Positions 15,512 to 24,397 of a DNA stretch of 49,531 nt are shown here, one piece after another (the first letter of the stretch is position 1; each line of letters opens with the position of its first letter). Source of the stretch: Gammaproteobacteria bacterium. Its GTDB lineage: Bacteria; Pseudomonadota; Gammaproteobacteria; Pseudomonadales; Pseudohongiellaceae. Made by a program: the position numbers and the translations under genes. The notes below the pieces were generated by a model. It was not told where the DNA came from. It made no database searches and saw only the letters and a program-made list of their open reading frames with translations. The stretch is taken from NCBI GenBank assembly GCA_028825335.1, contig JAPKAI010000012.1, positions 1 to 49,531 on the forward strand. The letters are read 5' to 3'.

Positions 15512-17944
15512 ATGTTAACCAAGCTGTCCGCCAACTTTGTTGCCGTTACAACTTTTGCTCTAATGTGCAATTTTGCGCAGGCGCAAATTTCGAGCACGGT
15601 AAGTATTGAGGGTCTCGACCAGAGTGTAGAGATTCTCAAGGACAAGTGGGGTATCTCACACATTTACGCTGAGACGGAACACGATCTGTTTTTTGCGCAG
15701 GGATACAGTGCGGCGAGAGATCGTTTGTTTCAGTTCGAAATCTGGCGAGCGCAGGCTACAGGAACAACAGCTGCACTATTTGGGCCGCGTGAGATTGATA
15801 GAGATCACGGAACTCGCCTGTTCAAATTTCGCGGGCCGATGGCGGATGAGATGAATCACTATCACCCGCGTGGCGTGGACATCATCACCTCCTTCGTACA
15901 TGGCGTTAATGCCTACATTGATGAAGCGCTAGACGATCCCAATTCACTGCCGTTGCCATTTAAGTTGCTGGGCATTAAGCCGCAGCACTGGACGGAAGAA
16001 GTTGTTATTTCTCGCCATCAAGGCTTGTTAGGTAACATAGGTCAGGAGCTGAATATTGGCAGAGCTGTTTGCGCCATTGGCGAAGATGCTGTTCGCGATC
16101 TTCAGTACTTTCACCCGCGCGAACCTGATCTCACTTTAGACCCGATGATCGATTGCGAGTCGCTATTACAGAATGACATATTGCATCTTTATACCTCCTA
16201 TCGCAGCAGTATGAAGTTTGAAGCTAACGATATCGTTGAGGTAGCTGCGCGCAATTCTTCAGCGTCCTATGAGCAGATTGCTGCCACTGTGTTGGCCGAG
16301 GACATCAATCTACAGAAGAACGATCTAGACGATATTGGCAGTAATAACTGGGTTGTTAGCGGCGATCTTACTCAAGACGGATGGCCCATGATGATCAACG
16401 ATCCGCATCGCGCCCAATCTGTTCCATCGTTGCGCTACTGGGTGCATCTGGTTGGCCCTGGCTGGAATGTAATTGGTGGAGGAGAGCCCGAGATTCCGGG
16501 TATCTCTATAGGACACAACGAGCAGGGCGCGTGGGGCCTCACCGTGTTCGGCACCGATGGCGAAGACCTGATGGTCTATGAGACGAATCCCGCGAATCCG
16601 AATCAGTATCGCTTCCAGGGAAGTTGGGAAGACATGGAGATCATAGAAGAAGTGATCGAGGTTAAGGGTGCACCGTCAGTAACGGTAGAATTGAAATACA
16701 CGCGCCATGGTCCGGTAAGCTTCGAAGATCGAGATAAAAATTTGGCCTATGCGGTCCGGCCTGCCTGGATGGAAGTAGGCGGTGCACCGTATTTGGCTTC
16801 CTTGCGTATGGATCAGGCTAAGACATGGGAAGAGTTTCGAGAGGCTTCCAACTACAGTCACATACCCGGCGAGAATATGATCTGGGCGGACCGGGACGGC
16901 AACATCGGTTGGCAAGCAGTCGGTATTGCGCCACTGCGAAGAAATTTCAGCGGCCTTGTTCCAGTTCCAGGTGACGGACGTTATGAATGGGATGGATATT
17001 TGGAAATCAAACAGAAGCCACATGCGTTTAATCCAGACGAAGGCTATATTGAGACTTCTAACAGTAATTACACGCCACCAGATTATCCGCACCTCGATGC
17101 GATCGCCTATACTTGGACAGATCCCTACCGTTGGGCGCGGGGCAGTGAGTTACTGGGTTCGGGCCGCAAGTTCAATATGTCGGACATGATCGAATTTCAA
17201 CACGACTATCTCTCAATTCCAGCACGCTCTCTCGTTCCTTTTTTCAAAGATCTGCCAGCCGATGATCGGCAGGTAGAAGTGGCGCGGCAGATGTTGTTGA
17301 ACTGGGACTTTAGGCTAGACAAGGATTCGGTAGAGGCTGGTATCTACGTAGCGTTCGAGCGGCAACTCGATGAGAATATCGAAGCGTTGAAAATACCTGA
17401 GCAGGCGAGTGCCTATATTGGTGTTGGTTTGAAGACCACTATCGATATGTTGTTAGCACCCGATGGTGATTTCGGCAGCGACCCACTTGCGGGCAGAGAT
17501 GAGTTTCTCATGAACACGCTAGGACAAGCTGTCGCGACGTTACAAGACAAATTTGGTCGCAATATGGACGATTGGGTATACGGGCAGGCCGAATACAAAC
17601 ATGCTCTCATCCGTCATCCATTGGGTGCCGCAGTAAACGAGGAGATTAGAAGCCGTTTAGAAGTAGGTCCCGTTCCAAGAGGCGGTAACGGTTATACCTT
17701 AGGTGCCACTGGCAGCGGTGACAATCAAACCTCGGGAGCCTCGTTTCGAATCTTTATTGATACCCGCGATTGGGACAGCACACTAGGCATGAACACGCCT
17801 GGGCAGGTGGGCGATCCCGATAGTCCGCTGTATGACAACCTTTTCGAATTGTGGGCTAACGACAAAGTATTTCCTGCCTTCTACACACGAGAGAAAATAG
17901 AGACAGTGTTGTTTGAGAAGCTCGACCTGACTCCAGCAAATTAG
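15512..17944 (+). CDS. Penicillin acylase family N-terminal nucleophile hydrolase
   Basis: An 810-residue secreted amidase precursor, signal peptide to about residue 25 (FAQAQ). The alpha part begins VEILKDKWGISHIYAETEHD. The precursor is predicted to cleave itself before Ser277 in DIGSNNWVVSG, making that Ser the N-terminal nucleophile of the beta chain. Further family marks are INDPHRAQSVPSLRYWVHL, PGISIGHNEQGAWGLTVFG and YTRHGP. C-terminal RGGNGYTLGAT is the usual final active-site region. Members hydrolyse amide bonds of beta-lactams, acyl-homoserine lactones or N-acyl amines; the substrate here is not set by sequence. The 67-base gap to the ACT gene holds an AAAGGTG ribosome site. Confidence 0.95.
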   Translation: MLTKLSANFVAVTTFALMCNFAQAQISSTVSIEGLDQSVEILKDKWGISHIYAETEHDLFFAQGYSAARDRLFQFEIWRAQATGTTAALFGPREIDRDHGTRLFKFRGPMADEMNHYHPRGVDIITSFVHGVNAYIDEALDDPNSLPLPFKLLGIKPQHWTEEVVISRHQGLLGNIGQELNIGRAVCAIGEDAVRDLQYFHPREPDLTLDPMIDCESLLQNDILHLYTSYRSSMKFEANDIVEVAARNSSASYEQIAATVLAEDINLQKNDLDDIGSNNWVVSGDLTQDGWPMMINDPHRAQSVPSLRYWVHLVGPGWNVIGGGEPEIPGISIGHNEQGAWGLTVFGTDGEDLMVYETNPANPNQYRFQGSWEDMEIIEEVIEVKGAPSVTVELKYTRHGPVSFEDRDKNLAYAVRPAWMEVGGAPYLASLRMDQAKTWEEFREASNYSHIPGENMIWADRDGNIGWQAVGIAPLRRNFSGLVPVPGDGRYEWDGYLEIKQKPHAFNPDEGYIETSNSNYTPPDYPHLDAIAYTWTDPYRWARGSELLGSGRKFNMSDMIEFQHDYLSIPARSLVPFFKDLPADDRQVEVARQMLLNWDFRLDKDSVEAGIYVAFERQLDENIEALKIPEQASAYIGVGLKTTIDMLLAPDGDFGSDPLAGRDEFLMNTLGQAVATLQDKFGRNMDDWVYGQAEYKHALIRHPLGAAVNEEIRSRLEVGPVPRGGNGYTLGATGSGDNQTSGASFRIFIDTRDWDSTLGMNTPGQVGDPDSPLYDNLFELWANDKVFPAFYTREKIETVLFEKLDLTPAN

Positions 17945-18102
17945 ACGCGGACAGAAAGAGCGAATACTAGAGTACTGTAAGTACAATAGTTGAATAAACC
18001 AGTTGGCATAGGCTGCAGTTCCATGATAAATCTACAATACAGTGGTGCCGAATAAAGCCGTATCTGCATCTTTTTTAGACTCCATTAAAGGGGGAATGAG
18101 AA

Positions 18103-18888
18103 ATGGACAGACGCTCTTTTTTAAATAACCTAAGCGCAGCAACTGTGGTCTCTATCGCCGGTGGCGCTACACTTTCCGATAAGGCCGATGCACTCGAAGA
18201 CGCGCTGAGCGTAGAGTTGGATAAGCGCATAGCTACACCTTGGTTCTGCAGTATCGAGCCCACACCCGAGCCAGTAGCAGGCGATACTCGCCCTTGGTAT
18301 CAGCACGAAGATCCGCGACTACCCGTGATGCCGGCGGCACCGACCCTGATAGACTTCTTCAAGCTTCGCTTCGCTCCAGCTAATCACGTGCTGCAGAGTG
18401 CGCGACTCGCCAGGGCAAATGGTATGGACGAGAAGATCGTTCTGGCCTGCCTGCTGCATGATATCTGTGTGGGAAACTTCATTCGAACAGATCACGGGTA
18501 CTGGTGCGCGCAGATGATAAAGCCTTACGTAGATGAAGAGATCAGCTGGGCCATCGAGAAACATCAGGCCCTGCGTTTTTTCCCGGATGAGTCGGTGGGT
18601 TATGAATATCCAGAAGCCTATATCAACTTCTTCGGTGCAGACTACAAGCCGGAGCCCTACCTCGTGCAAGCCTGGGAAGAGGCGAAGAAACATCGCTGGT
18701 ACATGACTTCTCGGCTAATAACCCTGAATGACCTGTACTCCTTCGAAGAGGGCGTGGTGGTCGATGTGGACGATTTCACCGATATTATCGGCCGTCACTT
18801 TAGGCAACCGAAAGAGGGCTTGGGCTTCGATGGCAGTCCGGTCGCACACATGTGGCGCAGCATGATCTGGCCGAATAATTTTTTGTAG
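18103..18888 (+). CDS. Tat-exported HD-domain protein, PhnZ-like ligand pattern
   Basis: A 261-residue protein with a twin-arginine signal peptide, MDRRSFLNNLSAATVVSIAG. The HD-type core has ligands H95, H119-D120 (CLLHDIC), H131, H154 (EKH) and D210. Several of these gaps (24, 23 and 56) are close to the ligand spacing I recall for PhnZ, the mixed-valence diiron oxygenase; the gap after HD is shorter. Tat export would deliver a metal-loaded protein to the periplasm, which fits a metalloenzyme. It may instead be a phosphohydrolase. Upstream is a spacer of about 160 bases containing no gene; a GGGGGAATGAG site lies before ATG 18103. Confidence 0.75.
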   Translation: MDRRSFLNNLSAATVVSIAGGATLSDKADALEDALSVELDKRIATPWFCSIEPTPEPVAGDTRPWYQHEDPRLPVMPAAPTLIDFFKLRFAPANHVLQSARLARANGMDEKIVLACLLHDICVGNFIRTDHGYWCAQMIKPYVDEEISWAIEKHQALRFFPDESVGYEYPEAYINFFGADYKPEPYLVQAWEEAKKHRWYMTSRLITLNDLYSFEEGVVVDVDDFTDIIGRHFRQPKEGLGFDGSPVAHMWRSMIWPNNFL

Positions 18889-19014
18889 GAGAGCTATGTT
18901 CGCCAGGGCTGCAAGACGCGCGTATCTTGCCCTGATGCATGTGCGAGAACGCGTCGTTGTCATTACGCGTTAGTGCTCTGAATATCAGTGCGCTTTCTGA
19001 GTCAATATTCTGTA

Positions 19015-19383
19015 CTAGTCAGACTCGCGGGATCGATATTTTCCGGATATGAGATAGGCTACACCAATCAGCAGGGGTATCGAGTCAAAGATAGCTCCTC
19101 CCGTCCCGCCCTCTATCCAAATGCCGGCACATAGCGGTATACCAATTGCGAGCTAGATAAAGCCGTATTTATAGTCAGTCTTATAGCTCGCGCTAGTGTT
19201 ACTGTCGCTTAGCATTTTCATCATGCCTGGGTCGAGTGTACCGCCAAGTTCGACAACCTAGATAATGGTGTCCAGTTTCTTCGCTTTCATGCGATGTATG
19301 AAATACAAAACACAAGCGGCCAGAACTCCAAAAATGATTATTACTGGATTTGGATTTATTTCAGTGAAGATTATTCATTTCAT
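19015..19383 (-). pseudogene. DUF6249-like membrane protein with three in-frame stops
   Basis: A single minus-strand frame of 122 codons begins MK, TGA (19377-19375), then reads PVIIIFGVLAACVLYFIHRM. It meets TAG at 19260, reads VVELGGTLDPGMMKMLSDSN and SYKTDYKYGFI, meets TAG at 19155, then LAIGIPLCAGIWIEGGTGGA and PLLIGVAYLISGKYRSRES before the final TAG 19017-19015. The order (one helix, a charged linker, two or three helices) is that of DUF6249-type membrane proteins. Codons 42 and 77 are where family sequences would have a Lys or Glu and a Trp. The gene is broken by nonsense codons only, with no frameshift. Confidence 0.7.
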
Positions 19384-19578
19384 TATAACACTCTGAAATT
19401 ATTAGAGAATTATTCTCCCCCTAATACCTGATTTGATGTTTATTGGCCCTACAAATTGCGAATGTTCACGTGACAGTATGCCGCAGCGCATTTTGATAGA
19501 AGTCCCCGCGAGTCCTCTGCTATAGTATTTCAGCAATCAAATAACGCCTCAAATGTAAAAAATACAGTTGGAGAAACA

Positions 19579-20160
19579 ATGAATAAACTTCTATCGAGTC
19601 TAATGATCCTGACGCCCTTTTTAGCCGGCAACACCTTTGCTGTAGAGGAGGCTGATCCTGCCTTGGCCGAGATCGTCAATTTTCGCCAGTACAGTCCAAC
19701 CTTTGCCAGCGCAGGGCAGCCTAGCCGTGAGCAATTTGCGACGATAGCGGAGCACGGCTTTGAGAGAATAGTGTATATAGCTTTCACAAATAATCAGAAT
19801 GCATTGACGGATGCGGACCAGGTAATAAAGGGTCTTGGCATGGAGTATATGCAGGTGCCAGTGGATTTCGATAACCCCTTGCCTGCGGATTTTTACGCAT
19901 TTGCCGATTCTATGCAGCGCAATACTGACAAGAAGACGTTGCTGCATTGTCAGGTCAATGCGAGAGCGACGGCATTTAGTTTCCTCTACCGAGTGATCTA
20001 TGAGGACGTGCCCATTGCCGAAGCTAAGGAAGATATGAATACCGTATGGCAGCCAAACGAAGTCTGGCGTGACTTTATCTTCGCGGTTATGAGCGAGAAT
20101 GATATGTCGCCTGAGTGCGAAGATTGCGATTGGACGCTTCCCCCGCCACGAGGGCAGTAG
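19579..20160 (+). CDS. Exported protein tyrosine phosphatase-like protein
   Basis: A 193-residue secreted protein (signal peptide to about FAVEE, residue 24). The domain resembles the phosphatase/beta-lactamase-hydrolase-like group (DUF442 type). It starts FRQYSPTFASAGQPSREQF and carries the loop LLHCQVNARA with Cys124 and Arg129. This is the nucleophilic-Cys/phosphate-binding Arg pair expected in the Cys-based phosphatase fold. The C-terminal end, PECEDCDWTLPPPRGQ, carries a CxxC. Periplasmic location is unusual for a tyrosine phosphatase; persulfide or sulfur chemistry is an alternative for relatives. A strong hairpin terminator follows. Confidence 0.8.
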   Translation: MNKLLSSLMILTPFLAGNTFAVEEADPALAEIVNFRQYSPTFASAGQPSREQFATIAEHGFERIVYIAFTNNQNALTDADQVIKGLGMEYMQVPVDFDNPLPADFYAFADSMQRNTDKKTLLHCQVNARATAFSFLYRVIYEDVPIAEAKEDMNTVWQPNEVWRDFIFAVMSENDMSPECEDCDWTLPPPRGQ

Positions 20161-20200
20161 GGTAGCTCTTTAGAAGAATTGCTTACTTTATTCGAAGGAT

Positions 20201-20240
20201 AAAAAAAGGGTGAACTCTTACGAGTTCACCCTTTTTTTTT
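20201..20240. terminator. Bidirectional rho-independent terminator
   Basis: A-tract 20201-20207, stem GGGTGAACTC (20208-20217), loop TTAC, stem GAGTTCACCC (20222-20231), T-tract 20232-20240. The hairpin is perfect over ten pairs and flanked by A and T runs on either side, so it should end both the phosphatase-like gene on + and the convergent redoxin fusion on -. Confidence 0.95.
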
Positions 20241-20260
20241 GTCTGCCTAAATAGTCTGAA

Positions 20261-22090
20261 TTAGTCAGAACCACCTTGGTCAACGTTCTTCCAAGTATAG
20301 AATCCCATGAACATCTCTTCAAAGCTCTGCTCGCCCCAGTTGATCTCAGTATTAGCATCAGGGTTGAACGTGTTCTGTGAAGAGTTATCGAACGCACCTG
20401 TTGCAACAATCTTGGTGCCAGCAGGAATTTGAATAGGCTCTTCTAGTTCATGTGCAAGCTGCCAATTGAAGGAATAGGCAGGAACTGATAGCAGTAATTC
20501 TTCGCTGCCGTCAGGGTATTGCGCAGTGAACTTCATGCGTTTGCCGCGGAAATGCATATGTGGCATAAGGCTATACAGCTCTGCGTCTTCAGGAACAAGT
20601 GTCACTAGCTCCATCTCATGGTCTTTCGCCTGAGCGGGAATGGCGATTGAGAAGGCATTGCCTACGCCGCCTGACATACGCTCGTTCGGCACTTCACCTT
20701 CGTCATAGAAGTAGATGCCGATCTCAGTGGAGTCAGTAGTCTCTTTACCTGAAGTTGTATAGTGCATCTGCAGGTTAAGAGTAGTTCCGGCTTTCAGTAG
20801 GCCGCCAACCCCAGGAGGGTTAAGCGTAATGTTGTTGCCTGGAGCATAGCCTGCGACAGTTCCTAGGTCTGGATCGCTGCTTCCTAGGAAGACACCGATG
20901 TCGACTTCGGGAATTTCTTTAAAGATTTCACCGATGTCAAGCTGTTGGCCTGATGCTAGGGCGGCGAAAAGCTTAGTGCGGATCATCTGTGCCTTCTCAG
21001 CTGGTAGAGATGCTAACAAGTCCACCAGGATCTGCTGAAAATCAGGAGCACCTTCTGGTGGGACAACCGTAGTAATAATGTGATGTAGCACGGCTGGATT
21101 GCCAGGAACTACTTCACTACCTTTTATCCATACGTCTCTATCGAGGGCAAGATCGATTGGGATATCCATATAATCTACAACGCCTGTTGCAGGGATGGAC
21201 TGCTCAGGAACTTTTACGATCAAGTCTGGCTGGCCTAGAGACCATTTGGTAGTCGGCCATGTTAGAGCTGTTAGGGGGTCATTCTCGCTGTCTACTTTAG
21301 AGCCAGTGTTTACCCAGCGAACAAGCTTCTGCATTTCGTCGTCGCTAAGATTCATTTCGTTCTTCATCTTATGACCGACTTTATTGTCAACCTGACCCGG
21401 TGGCATGCGCTTAGTCATAACCACTTCGCGAATCATTGGCGACCAACCTTGGACTGTAATGCTGCTATCCATGGCGAAAGGGGCGATGCCGCCGTCGCGG
21501 TGGCAGCTTGCACAATTTTCCGCAATGATTGGTGCTATGTCTTTCTCATAGGAAAGGTTTGCATGTGCATCTAGGTTTGCAAATTCGATCGCAGGTGCAC
21601 TGCTTGCAACAGAGACCATCTCAAACTTCTCTCCAGCGAGCGCTTCCTTTAGCGAAGCTTCCATATCAGCGATGGGGCCGCGATACAGCAGCTCGAAACT
21701 GCTTGGATCGTAAAGCACCGCTTCATCTATGTGGCTCACACCTAGCATTTCTGTTACGAGTTGGGCGTCGTCCATCAGTACTGGAAGATCCAGACCCAAG
21801 GCCGCTACTTCGCTCTGTACTAGGGCGCGATCACTATGTAGGCCGGGGTTTAATAAGAAGAATTGAACGCCTTGCTCAGCATATGTCTCTTGGAGTGCTT
21901 TTAAACTTGCTGCGTCGTCCTGGCTTTTCGTCATAGGCATGATTACTACAGCGCTGTGATCGTTGTACCAAGCCATGTGCTGGATGGCACCCTGATGGTC
22001 GATCAAAGCGAAATCACCAACTCGTTCGCCGGCATTTACTGTGCCCGCAACAACAGCTGCTACTAAGGCTAATCCCAAAAGTTTTTTCAC
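20261..22090 (-). CDS. Secreted redoxin / cytochrome c / copper monooxygenase-like fusion
   Basis: A 609-residue exported protein; signal peptide ends TVNA (residue 20). Residues about 22-155 resemble a peroxiredoxin/AhpC-TSA domain, but I see no Cys pair in it. Residues about 180-265 carry a c-type heme site CASCH (193-197) and a possible axial Met in KRMPPGQ. Residues about 300-600 resemble the copper type II ascorbate-dependent monooxygenase fold (PHM/DBM group): VLHHIIT (336-337), later LQMHYTT, MPHMHFRGKR and a Met-rich end. The PHM fold has two copper sites with His and Met ligands; here a thioredoxin-like domain and heme c precede it on one chain. Substrate unknown. The ATG is clear, and the gene is followed by a strong terminator. 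Confidence 0.85.
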   Translation of the reverse strand: MKKLLGLALVAAVVAGTVNAGERVGDFALIDHQGAIQHMAWYNDHSAVVIMPMTKSQDDAASLKALQETYAEQGVQFFLLNPGLHSDRALVQSEVAALGLDLPVLMDDAQLVTEMLGVSHIDEAVLYDPSSFELLYRGPIADMEASLKEALAGEKFEMVSVASSAPAIEFANLDAHANLSYEKDIAPIIAENCASCHRDGGIAPFAMDSSITVQGWSPMIREVVMTKRMPPGQVDNKVGHKMKNEMNLSDDEMQKLVRWVNTGSKVDSENDPLTALTWPTTKWSLGQPDLIVKVPEQSIPATGVVDYMDIPIDLALDRDVWIKGSEVVPGNPAVLHHIITTVVPPEGAPDFQQILVDLLASLPAEKAQMIRTKLFAALASGQQLDIGEIFKEIPEVDIGVFLGSSDPDLGTVAGYAPGNNITLNPPGVGGLLKAGTTLNLQMHYTTSGKETTDSTEIGIYFYDEGEVPNERMSGGVGNAFSIAIPAQAKDHEMELVTLVPEDAELYSLMPHMHFRGKRMKFTAQYPDGSEELLLSVPAYSFNWQLAHELEEPIQIPAGTKIVATGAFDNSSQNTFNPDANTEINWGEQSFEEMFMGFYTWKNVDQGGSD

Positions 22091-22417
22091 GTTTTATTCC
22101 TTTTAATTCAAAATTTGTACTACTAGGGAAACTGTCCTAGGTACCTAATTCTATTAGTTCTCAATATGATTACAGCATATTTCAGCAGGTTTTGTTACTA
22201 GAATACTCAGATTTCTGCAGGCCAATATTTATGGGCCTTTTGGCAGGTTTTGTGATGGTTGTCCTGGCGAGGGCAATCAAAATAAGCTGCAGAGTTAGTT
22301 ACTGAAAACTCAAATCGGCTTAAGTGCCCAATCAAGGGGTGGAATCCACCTAAAAAGCCCTCGATTCACATTCATTTACGCCTCAGAATTTTTCAGTGCC
22401 CAGCCCTTCACTCACTA

Positions 22418-22969
22418 GGCCAGATTGTCGGTCGAATGTTGCAGGCGCGTCATGTGCTGTTTACAGCAATGGACAAGGATTCGGATCATGTCGAATTCGT
22501 AGAGCAATTCGGTAATCGGTTTTTCTATGGAGATCTTACGCGGCTTGATCTACTGCAATCTGTGGGAATTAGAAAGGCCAGAATTCTGGTGCTTGCCGTG
22601 GATGATGTTGAGGATTCTTTCCAGATAGTTGATCTGGCTCGAGAGCAGAACCCAGACATTCGGATGGTGGCGGGCGCTATCGATCGCTTCCACGCCTATG
22701 AACTGCACAAACGTGACGTACACAATGTAATACGAGAAACTTTTGCTAGCAGTCTCGAGGTCGCAACTGACACTCTGGAACACCTAGGCCATACAGAAGG
22801 GTAGGCCTTGGGGATAACGAGTATGTTTCGCAAGCATGACGAAGGCATGCAGCTTCGTTCAGCAGAACACATGCATGATAAGGCAGAATTAAAAAGTTTG
22901 GCGAAAGAGGGAAGGTTAGAATTGGAGAAACTATTTGAGCAGGATAGCAAGAATTCTGTTTCTTCTTAG
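22418..22969 (+). pseudogene. KefB/KefC-type C-terminal remnant with in-frame TAG
   Basis: Reading GQIVGRMLQARHVLFTAMDK, then FYGDLTRLDLLQSVGI and REQNPDIRMVAGAIDRF, this is the NAD-binding TrkA-N (RCK) domain of glutathione-gated K+/H+ antiporters. The start of that domain (GFGRFG motif) is already degenerate (HSLGQIVG), and no transmembrane part is found before it. TAG 22802-22804 interrupts the frame, which goes on through SMFRKHDEGMQLRSAEHMHD to KLFEQDSKNSVSS, TAG 22967-22969. So the antiporter domain is lost and the rest carries a nonsense codon. Confidence 0.75.
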
Positions 22970-23304
22970 CCCTGAACTTTGATCACCTCGGCGGCCAAAG
23001 CAGGCTGGATTAGCGTACTGGTGAGTATAAGAAGGGAATTGCGGATTAAGTTCTGCGTAGCGGGACCTGCACGAGACACGAGTGGAATATTGGCAATCTA
23101 TTGGACTCTTTATGTGGTTTGCTGCCGGGTTGACGCTACCGGTATCCAATGTAAGCATGCTATATACTGGCATCCAGAGGCGGTTTCGCTTTACCATCGG
23201 CGCACAAGCAACGTTATAGATATTTAACCTGTTATTGATCCTGTTCACATAGATTGAACGTAGTAATGAGTTGTCGTCATAATCAGGAAATTAGTTGTAA
23301 CCCT
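22970..23304. other. Gap before ferrochelatase, no gene recognised
   Basis: About 335 bases with open frames on both strands, up to about 100 codons, but no recognisable protein pattern, no clear ribosome site and no repeat. It presumably holds the promoter of the ferrochelatase gene. It may also carry residual sequence of the decayed gene before it. Confidence 0.4.
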
Positions 23305-24336
23305 ATGTCAAAAGCTGTCTTATTGTTAAATCTCGGTACACCAGCCGAACCAACTGCTAAGGGTCTGCGAGACTTCTATAAGGGTTTCTTTTCGGATCCT
23401 TATGTTTTCGATATGAATCCGTTGGGCAGGTGGTTATTGCGCAACTTGATCATCTTGCCATTTCGCGCCCCAAAGACCGCTAAGGATTACGCGACCATCT
23501 GGATGGACGAGGGATCACCATTGAAGGTCTATGCCGACAGGCTGCAGGCGAGTGTGCAGAGCGCTTATGCTAACACCGGAGAAGATGTGCTGGTGCTCAA
23601 TGGCATGGCCTATAGCCAGCCATTCATACCCGAAGCAATGGCAGAGTTGGAAAGTAAAGGCAGAGATGAAATTTTGGTGTTGCCGCTTTTTCCTCAATAC
23701 TCGACAGCAACGACCGCGTCTGTATTTCATGGGGTAAGGCAGGCAGCCGCCAAATGGGAAACCCACCCCAATTTACATTTCATCGATGACCTCTATGCTG
23801 AGCCCGCATTTGTCCGAGCCTGGACAGACCTAATCGGCAAGCACCTCAAGGAAGAGCAGGTGGATCATGTGGTGTTCAGTTACCACGGCCTGCCAGAATC
23901 AAATATAAAGAAGGCAGACAGTCACGATGTCTGTGGATTCGGTAGCTGCTGTGAGCAGATATCAGACAAGAATCGCCTCTGCTACCGAGCGCAGTGCATC
24001 GGAACTACGAAGAATGTCGTGGCGGCTTTAGGCTGGAGCGAGGAAAGATATTCTATAGCCTTCCAGTCTCGGTTCGGTCGTCAGGCTTGGATTCAGCCTT
24101 ATCTAGATGATCACCTGGAGATACTGCTTGCATCCGGCTGTAAGAAAATTGCCGTGGTCACTCCCTCGTTTGTTTCAGATTGCCTAGAAACGATTCACGA
24201 GATTGGTATCGAATACCGGGAACAATTCATGGAGGGCGGCGGCGAAGTTTTTCAACTCGTACCAAATCTCAATGATGAGCCAGTCTGGTTTAGTTCGGTC
24301 TATGAAATTTCACAGCGACACTTGAAGATGCTTTAA
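23305..24336 (+). CDS. hemH: Ferrochelatase with an internal cysteine cluster
   Basis: A 343-residue enzyme that inserts Fe2+ into protoporphyrin IX, the last step of protoheme synthesis. ATG 23305 is chosen because the protein then begins MSKAVLLLNLGTPAEPTAKG, the universal start. Conserved FPQYSTATTASV (about 129-140), FSYHGLPES with catalytic His194, and the DCLETIHEI block (E295) are present. An internal segment holds C210, C215, C216, C226 and C231 within SHDVCGFGSCCEQIS and LCYRAQC. Some deltaproteobacterial ferrochelatases are known to bind a [2Fe-2S] cluster through an internal cysteine group, so this enzyme may do the same. A small open frame and a hairpin follow before kynU, in the opposite direction. 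Confidence 0.97.
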   Translation: MSKAVLLLNLGTPAEPTAKGLRDFYKGFFSDPYVFDMNPLGRWLLRNLIILPFRAPKTAKDYATIWMDEGSPLKVYADRLQASVQSAYANTGEDVLVLNGMAYSQPFIPEAMAELESKGRDEILVLPLFPQYSTATTASVFHGVRQAAAKWETHPNLHFIDDLYAEPAFVRAWTDLIGKHLKEEQVDHVVFSYHGLPESNIKKADSHDVCGFGSCCEQISDKNRLCYRAQCIGTTKNVVAALGWSEERYSIAFQSRFGRQAWIQPYLDDHLEILLASGCKKIAVVTPSFVSDCLETIHEIGIEYREQFMEGGGEVFQLVPNLNDEPVWFSSVYEISQRHLKML

Positions 24337-24397
24337 ATCACTATTTTCGCCACTCCCTCTACTATGCTCTGACATGGTTTTCAGGGGAGAGGTTAAT

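Noticed and set aside
2989-22969. TAG recoded as an amino acid in this genome.
   Set aside because: About 19 of roughly 40 intact genes in the window end in TAG at the expected protein length, so TAG works as a normal stop.
22931-23248. Minus-strand 105-codon frame before ferrochelatase.
   Set aside because: No domain, no signal, no ribosome site; composition looks like chance reading.
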